Assembly (NCBI GenBank): GCA_001275005.1
Contig: JWZX01001569.1
Coordinates: forward strand, 1 to 26,600
Direction of reading: 5' to 3'
DNA from: Chrysochromulina tobinii
Lineage: Eukaryota > Haptophyta > Prymnesiales > Chrysochromulinaceae
DNA length: 26,600 nt
Numbering within the stretch: the stretch's first letter is position 1; every line of letters begins with the position of its first letter. This document shows, one piece after another, positions 23,113 to 26,600 of the stretch. The notes beneath the pieces are model-generated. The model saw only the letters and a list, made by a program, of their open reading frames with translations, was not told the DNA's origin and made no database searches. The position numbers and the translations under genes are program-made.

Positions 23113-26000
23113 GTCGTGAGGTAGCTCACCGCGACCAGGTTCGGGTGAGAGAATTCCCCGGCGTGATATGTGTAGCTCCCAGCCCCTTGTGTGTAGCGCC
23201 GCAAGTTTCGGCCGTCATGCGCGGGCGCGCCGTGCTGGGCGGCCCACTTGTGCACCTCGACAATCTCGCGTTTGAGCCGCGGCCACTCGCACGGGTGGTG
23301 GAGCAGGGGATGCTCTCCCCATGGGCTCTCGACGGACCGAAGCCACTGCGACGGAGTCGGACGCGCTGTGGTGAGCATTTGCATGCAACAGGGGATGCCC
23401 TCCCCAGGGCGCTGTGGTGAGCACTTGCATGCACGGGTAGGTCATCAGTGGCAATCAACGTACCTGGTAGGGCGACGGGTAGATCGAGGCGGGAGGGAGT
23501 CGGGCGCGCTGTGGTGAGCACTTGCATGCACGGGTAGGTCATCAGTGGCAATCAACGTACCTGGAGGGTGCGCAGCTTCGAGGCGCCGATTGCGAGCTTG
23601 CACGCGTCCTCCGGCAGCCGGAACCCGTGCGCATGCGCCCAGCGCAGCGCCACCAGCGGGGTCTCCTCCTCATCGGGCTCACCTGTGGGGAAGAGAGGGC
23701 GCCGTGGTGAGCACTTGCATGCCGCGGGGTCTCCTCCTCATCGGGCTCACCAGGCTCCCGATCGAACCGATCGACGATCAGCCGTTGGAGCAGCCGAGGG
23801 CCAGGGGCGAAACCGAGGCTGAGGGCCCAGTCCAGCACGCCCAGCTGACGATGGCACGCGGCGCCGTCGAGCAGTTCAAATACGCCCGAACCCTCGGGCG
23901 CCTCCGGGATGCCCGAAGGGACGCAGCCAGTACCTGTGGGGAGAGGGGAGGGGGCGCTGTGGTGAGCACTTGCATGCGGAGGCAGCATGCATGCCCTCGC
24001 GCGGCTCCCCGGAGCTAGTGCTCACGACGGCGCCCTTTCTTCCCCTCAGGTTAAGCTCCCCGGAATGCGTGCCGCTCCCAGCCAACGGCGGCGCAGCAAG
24101 AGCCATGGCGGTACCTGTATTCACAGCGGTACTTGTATTCACAGAAGTACCTGCAACTCCGGCGGCGGCGGCGGACGCGGAGGGGGCGGTGGTGGCGGTG
24201 GCGGCCGCGGCGTCCCTCGCCTCCTCCTCGTCATCAAAGGTGCTCGTCTTGAGCAGCCGACGGACGAAGCACCACTCCAGCGTGGCGAGCTGCCCCACAG
24301 TGGCCGCATGCCGCACCTGATGAGGGAGGCCATCCGATGCAATCAGACGCAATCACCTCCAATAGCGCCGCCACACAGTGGCCGCATGCCGCACCAACTC
24401 GAACTCGAGATTGAACCATCAGATGCGGCCAGATGCGGCCAGATGCGGCCAGATACGGCCAGATGCACTCAGATGCAATCAGCCGCACCAACTCGAGCTC
24501 GAGATTGAACAGATTGGAGCGATCGTCATAAGAGTGGTTCGGCTCGAGCTTGCTGCACAAGAGGTCGTACAAATAATCGAGCACGCTTGTCAAGCCATTG
24601 TGGCCCGCCTGATGAGGCGCGCAATCGGCGGTCATCATCATCAGTCGCGTCCTCAGGGCTCGTCAGTGGCGTCATCGGTGGTTCGTCATCAGTGGCTCGG
24701 CATCAGTGGTTCGTCAGTGGCGTCATCAGACGTCATCAGTGGTTCGGCATCAGTGGTTCGTCATTGGCGTCATCAGACGTCATCAGTGGTTCGTCATCAG
24801 TGGTTCGTCAGCCCGCTGACGCAAGCACCTCAAGCAGCGAAGGCTCCGGCTCGATGCGGCAGCCGCGCTCCACGCACCTGTGGGGAGAGGGGAGAGGGCG
24901 CCGTGGTGAGCACTTGCATGCACGCGGCAGCCGCGCTCCACGCACCAGAAGAAGAGCGTCGCATCGCCGCCACGGCCAGTCTGGTCTACCTGATTTGGTT
25001 CGGGACCCGCGACGGCTGCGAGCGTCACGCCGTCGTCCCACGCGCAATGGTTCTTTCGAGCCCACTGGAGTACCGGTAAGTACCCGCGCCTGGCCGCTGC
25101 GATGCAAGTCGTGGCATCCCAGGGGCATTTGCGGTAGCGCAGCCAACGAAGCACCTCGAGGCTCCCTCCATCCGCAGCTGCGGCGGTCACGGACTCGTCC
25201 CACGCCAGCCGCTTCGCGTTCGCCTTTGGCCCCCCCTTGACCTTCTCCAGGGCCCTCAACCACTCAAGCACGTGAAGATGGCCCGCCCTCGCCGCCTCCT
25301 CGTACGCCGACACGTCGAGCCGGTAGCCCAACCGGTAGGCCTCTTCAAGCGTGCTGACGCTGCCGTGTCTCGCGGCGCAGCTGCACACGCGGTGCGTGGC
25401 CGAGCTGTGCATGTACTTGGCGTCGTCGAGCGGGAAGCCGCCGAGGTCGCGCGCGAGGCGTAGCCGGGCCACGCTCATAGTCCATCCGAGAGGGTGGAGG
25501 GCCTCATGACAGAAGCGCTTGCTCGAGGCGACGCCCGACGCGAAGGTGCGTGGGCCACCGAGGAGCGGCGTGTGGTGGAAGACGGCGTCGCGCAATGTGC
25601 GGCACGAGAGCGCGGCGCACATCGCGTCGGCGGCGCACAGCTGGCCGACGATGGACTCCACCAGCTCCTGCTTGCCCTCGAGCAGCCGAAACGGCGAGGG
25701 CGCGACGATCTCGGGCGGCTCACGCTGCACGCGCGCTTGCAGGCTGGCGACGATCGGATTGATGAGCGCGAGCATCGCCGCGCTCTCGTCGCGAGAGAGC
25801 GCCGTCGTCGAGATAAAGCCTCGGAACTCGTTGATCATGAGCGAAAGCACCGGCTCGTCGCGAGGCGGATGCTGGCCATATGCGATGCCAGTGCTCACAG
25901 GATTATGGGGGGCAAACTGGCAGACGGGCATCGTCCAGCGCTTGTTCTCTGCGATAGGCGTGAGCGCCTGGCTCTCGTTCATGGGCACGCGGTCGCCCAT
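23019..26000 (-). CDS. F-box-like / ankyrin ('CPWD'-type) repeat protein, seven exons
   Basis: Minus-strand exons 26000-24946, 24877-24817, 24608-24489, 24316-24151, 23933-23751, 23682-23561 and 23345-23019 join in frame to 677 residues plus stop. ATG 26000-25998 has gagATGG context. Residues ~102-145 resemble an F-box (PFRLLEGKQELVESIVGQLC). From ~205 on come ankyrin-like repeats of the algal and giant-virus CPWD class (GHLHVLEWLRA, GGSLEVLRWLRYRKCPWDAT, GYLPVLQWARKNHCAWDD). Splicing restores repeat logic: CVERGCR-IEPEPS, LEVLAS-AGHNG, LELEL-VRHAATVGQLATLEWC, REP-GEPDEE and RTLQ-WLRSVES. The protein ends in an acidic tail (EEEMEEDDEEDEEYPYYDDD). F-box proteins select substrates for SCF ubiquitin ligases; that role is inferred. 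Exon 2 needs a GC-AG junction, or a GT donor 12 nt upstream that drops four residues. Introns carry introner-like elements. Upstream of it, divergently, is the rhodanese gene. Confidence 0.85.
23346..23560 (-). mobile_element. Composite intron 6 with three introner cores and a 55-nt direct repeat
   Basis: This 215-nt intron (GTACGT...GTCGCAG on the minus strand) contains the core at 23511-23529, 23414-23432 and, with one mismatch, 23368-23386. A 55-nt segment is repeated perfectly at 23506-23560 and 23409-23463. A strong donor follows the inner acceptor-like CCTACCAG, so the 45 nt at 23508-23464 could be spliced as an exon. It reads as nested insertions or duplications of the same element. 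Confidence 0.85.
23683..23750 (-). mobile_element. 68-nt introner-like intron 5
   Basis: The intron equals a 27-nt copy of the downstream exon start (23750-23724, identical to 23682-23656) plus a 41-nt element (23723-23683) ending TTCCCCACAG. The donor GTGAGC comes from the duplicated exon sequence and the AG from the element. The core lies at 23704-23722 on the plus strand. Phase 1; splicing gives REP-GEPDEEETPL. Confidence 0.93.
23934..24150 (-). mobile_element. 217-nt intron 4 with introner core and a nested inverted copy
   Basis: Intron GTACTT...CCCCACAG, phase 1, flanked by the 8-nt direct repeat caggtact (24153-24146 and 23936-23929 on the minus strand). It contains the standard core at 23959-23977 next to its acceptor, a 16-nt tandem repeat around gtacttgtattcacag near 24111-24145, and an inverted introner copy at 24014-24054. 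Confidence 0.88.
24014..24054 (+). mobile_element. Inverted introner copy with 10-bp target-site duplication
   Basis: On the plus strand the segment reads agtgctcacgacggcgccct then a pyrimidine tract and cctcaggt. This is the same order as the minus-strand element (agtgctcaccacggcgccct, pyrimidines, cacaggt), so it is inverted relative to the gene. It is flanked by perfect direct repeats gctccccgga at 24004-24013 and 24055-24064. Confidence 0.8.
24317..24488 (-). other. 172-nt intron 3 built by stacked tandem duplications
   Basis: Intron GTGCGG...CATCAG, phase 0. The first 21 nt of exon 4 (24316-24296) recur perfectly inside the intron at 24394-24374. A 26-nt segment at the exon 3 end (24485-24510) recurs at 24391-24416 with one mismatch. 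Between them lie four or five copies of gatgcggcca-type 10-mers at about 24421-24465. It lacks the introner core. Either duplicate could supply a functional donor. Confidence 0.8.
24609..24816 (-). other. 208-nt intron 2 with possible GC-AG ends and a minisatellite
   Basis: To give the ankyrin-like LEVLAS-AGHNGL the intron must run from GCGGGC (24816) to CATCAG (24609), a GC-AG intron flanked by duplicated tca-gcgggc. A GT donor at 24828 would also keep frame but delete VLAS. Most of the intron is a repeat of cgtcatcagtggtt-type units (24657-24812), so its length is probably polymorphic. Confidence 0.65.
24878..24945 (-). mobile_element. 68-nt introner-like intron 1
   Basis: The intron equals a 22-nt copy of the downstream exon start (24945-24924, identical to 24877-24856) plus a 46-nt element (24923-24878) ending CTCTCCCCACAG. 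The duplicated exon sequence gives the donor GTGCGT. Phase 2, restoring TG|G (Trp) in LFFWCVERGC. The core is at 24903-24921 on the plus strand. Confidence 0.93.
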
Positions 26001-26175
26001 CTCCCGCTCCTCGCAGGACGTCTCAAGACAAGGTCCTCATGCCACAAATGAACGAAGTGCTGTGAAGCTTCAAAACTACTTTGTTTGGCTGAAAAAAAAA
26101 CCACCACATTCTTCACGCTGATTTCGATAAATTAGGGGGACTTCTCTTCCCTCCTTTCCCCTTCGTGAAATTAGT
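26001..26175. promoter_or_regulatory. Short divergent upstream region
   Basis: 175 nt separate the ATG of the F-box/ankyrin gene (minus) and the first ATG of the rhodanese gene (plus). It is AT-richer and contains an A9-10 run near 26091-26100 and a pyrimidine tract near 26144-26162. A shared promoter is inferred. Confidence 0.4.
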
Positions 26176-26600
26176 ATGAATACCCAGCAAGAAAGGCAAT
26201 CGCCGACATCAGACCCCGACATCAGTCCCCGAACCTCGTTCCGACCGTCATTGGTGAGTGGTGATGATGTCTGAGTCCACGTTTCCCGCCGTTTCCCTGA
26301 TCATACCTCCCGTGTTGCCTCCCGTGTTGGCTCAGATCCATATGGAAGCACCGCCAGACAGCTCTAGCCTCGCAAATCTCCTCGTCGAGAAGCTCGACGG
26401 CGGCGCAGTGCTCGTCGACGTGAGGCCGCCGGACTCCTCGGAGGCCATCGATGGTGTGTTCCGGGCGCTCCTCGGAGCGGTTTCGGCGCCCCTGCAGGGT
26501 GGTGTGGTCCCACTGAGCGCCCTTCCCGCAGACAAGGAGACGGTTCTGATCGTGTATTGTCGTTCTGGTCGGCGTGCTGGCGCAACGGCAGCGCACCTCC
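26176..26600 (+). CDS. Rhodanese-domain protein (3' partial)
   Basis: Exon 1 (26176-26253) encodes MNTQQERQSPTSDPDISPRT and SFRPSL; an 82-nt intron (26254-26335, GTGAGT...GGCTCAG, phase 0) leads to exon 2, open to the window edge. Exon 2 shows LLVEKLDGGAVLVDVRPPDS, VVPLSALPADKETVL and the active-site loop YCRSGRRAGATAAHL. The Cys codon at 26558-26560 is the predicted sulfur-carrying residue. The pattern fits a single-domain rhodanese (sulfurtransferase) lacking only its last helix in this window. The usual GH-(I/V)-PGA segment before the active site is altered to GVFRALLGAVSAPLQGG. No clear targeting peptide. If exon 1 is not used, ATG 26342-26344 inside exon 2 could start the protein. Confidence 0.82.

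Noticed and set aside
23368-24921. CRISPR-like series of short spaced repeats
   Set aside because: Spacing is irregular, copies sit inside introns next to CAG acceptors, one copy is inverted, and the context is eukaryotic; they are introner cores.

Overview
The window is nuclear DNA of a GC-rich unicellular eukaryote, most likely a marine alga (haptophyte-like; pelagophyte or dinoflagellate not excluded). The evidence is spliced genes with GT-AG introns, a TKL-type protein kinase, a dynein heavy-chain fragment, F-box/ankyrin proteins with 'CPWD'-type repeats, a PX-domain protein, a THUMP/TRMT2A-type tRNA methyltransferase, many minisatellites and introner-like introns. I see no bacterial operon structure, Shine-Dalgarno pattern or CRISPR array. 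The taxonomic call is an inference from gene style only.

Layout, left half. 3-131 (+) is the alanine-rich C-terminus of a gene that starts outside the window. 969-1613 (+) is a secreted protein of four CBM1 cellulose-binding modules. 2500-6142 (+) is a two-exon gene fusing ankyrin repeats, a THUMPD2/3-like THUMP region and a TRMT2A-like tRNA uracil-5 methyltransferase. 6469-7833 (+) is a TKL-like kinase. 8640-9075 (-) is an orphan dynein heavy-chain stalk fragment. 9721-10188 (-) is a fatty-acid-binding/lipocalin-like protein, divergent from a small U1-type zinc-finger gene at 10398-10694 (+). 10695-11890 is a cluster of minisatellites. 11891-14953 (-) is a large PX plus transmembrane plus alanine-rich protein.

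Layout, right half. 15543-16548 (-) looks like a decayed gene. 16757-19030 (+) encodes a protein with two SH3-like 'GL.SRP.LNG' modules and an F-box-like segment. 19711-21945 (-) encodes ankyrin repeats, a RING2/IBR-like zinc domain and a C-terminal SUMO-interaction-like motif. Two direct copies of a ~570-590 bp segment (19011-19600 and 22548-23112) flank this gene; the left copy carries a broken 3' end of the next gene. 23019-26000 (-) is a seven-exon F-box/ankyrin gene. 26176 to the window end (+) is the start of a rhodanese-domain gene with a short first intron.

The most unusual biology is intron birth. The 23019-26000 gene holds six copies of a short core (gtggtgagcacttgcatgc on the + strand), all inside its introns. 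Two 68-nt introns each consist of a 41-46 nt element plus a 22-27 nt duplicate of the neighbouring exon; the duplicate supplies the GT donor and the element supplies the AG acceptor. A seventh, diverged copy lies inverted inside another intron, flanked by a 10-bp direct repeat. The ankyrin-THUMP-TRMT2A gene has a separate 85-nt intron bounded by a 20-nt duplication that carries AG|GT at both ends. Together these look like very recent introner and tandem-duplication intron gains whose spliced products restore clean protein domains.
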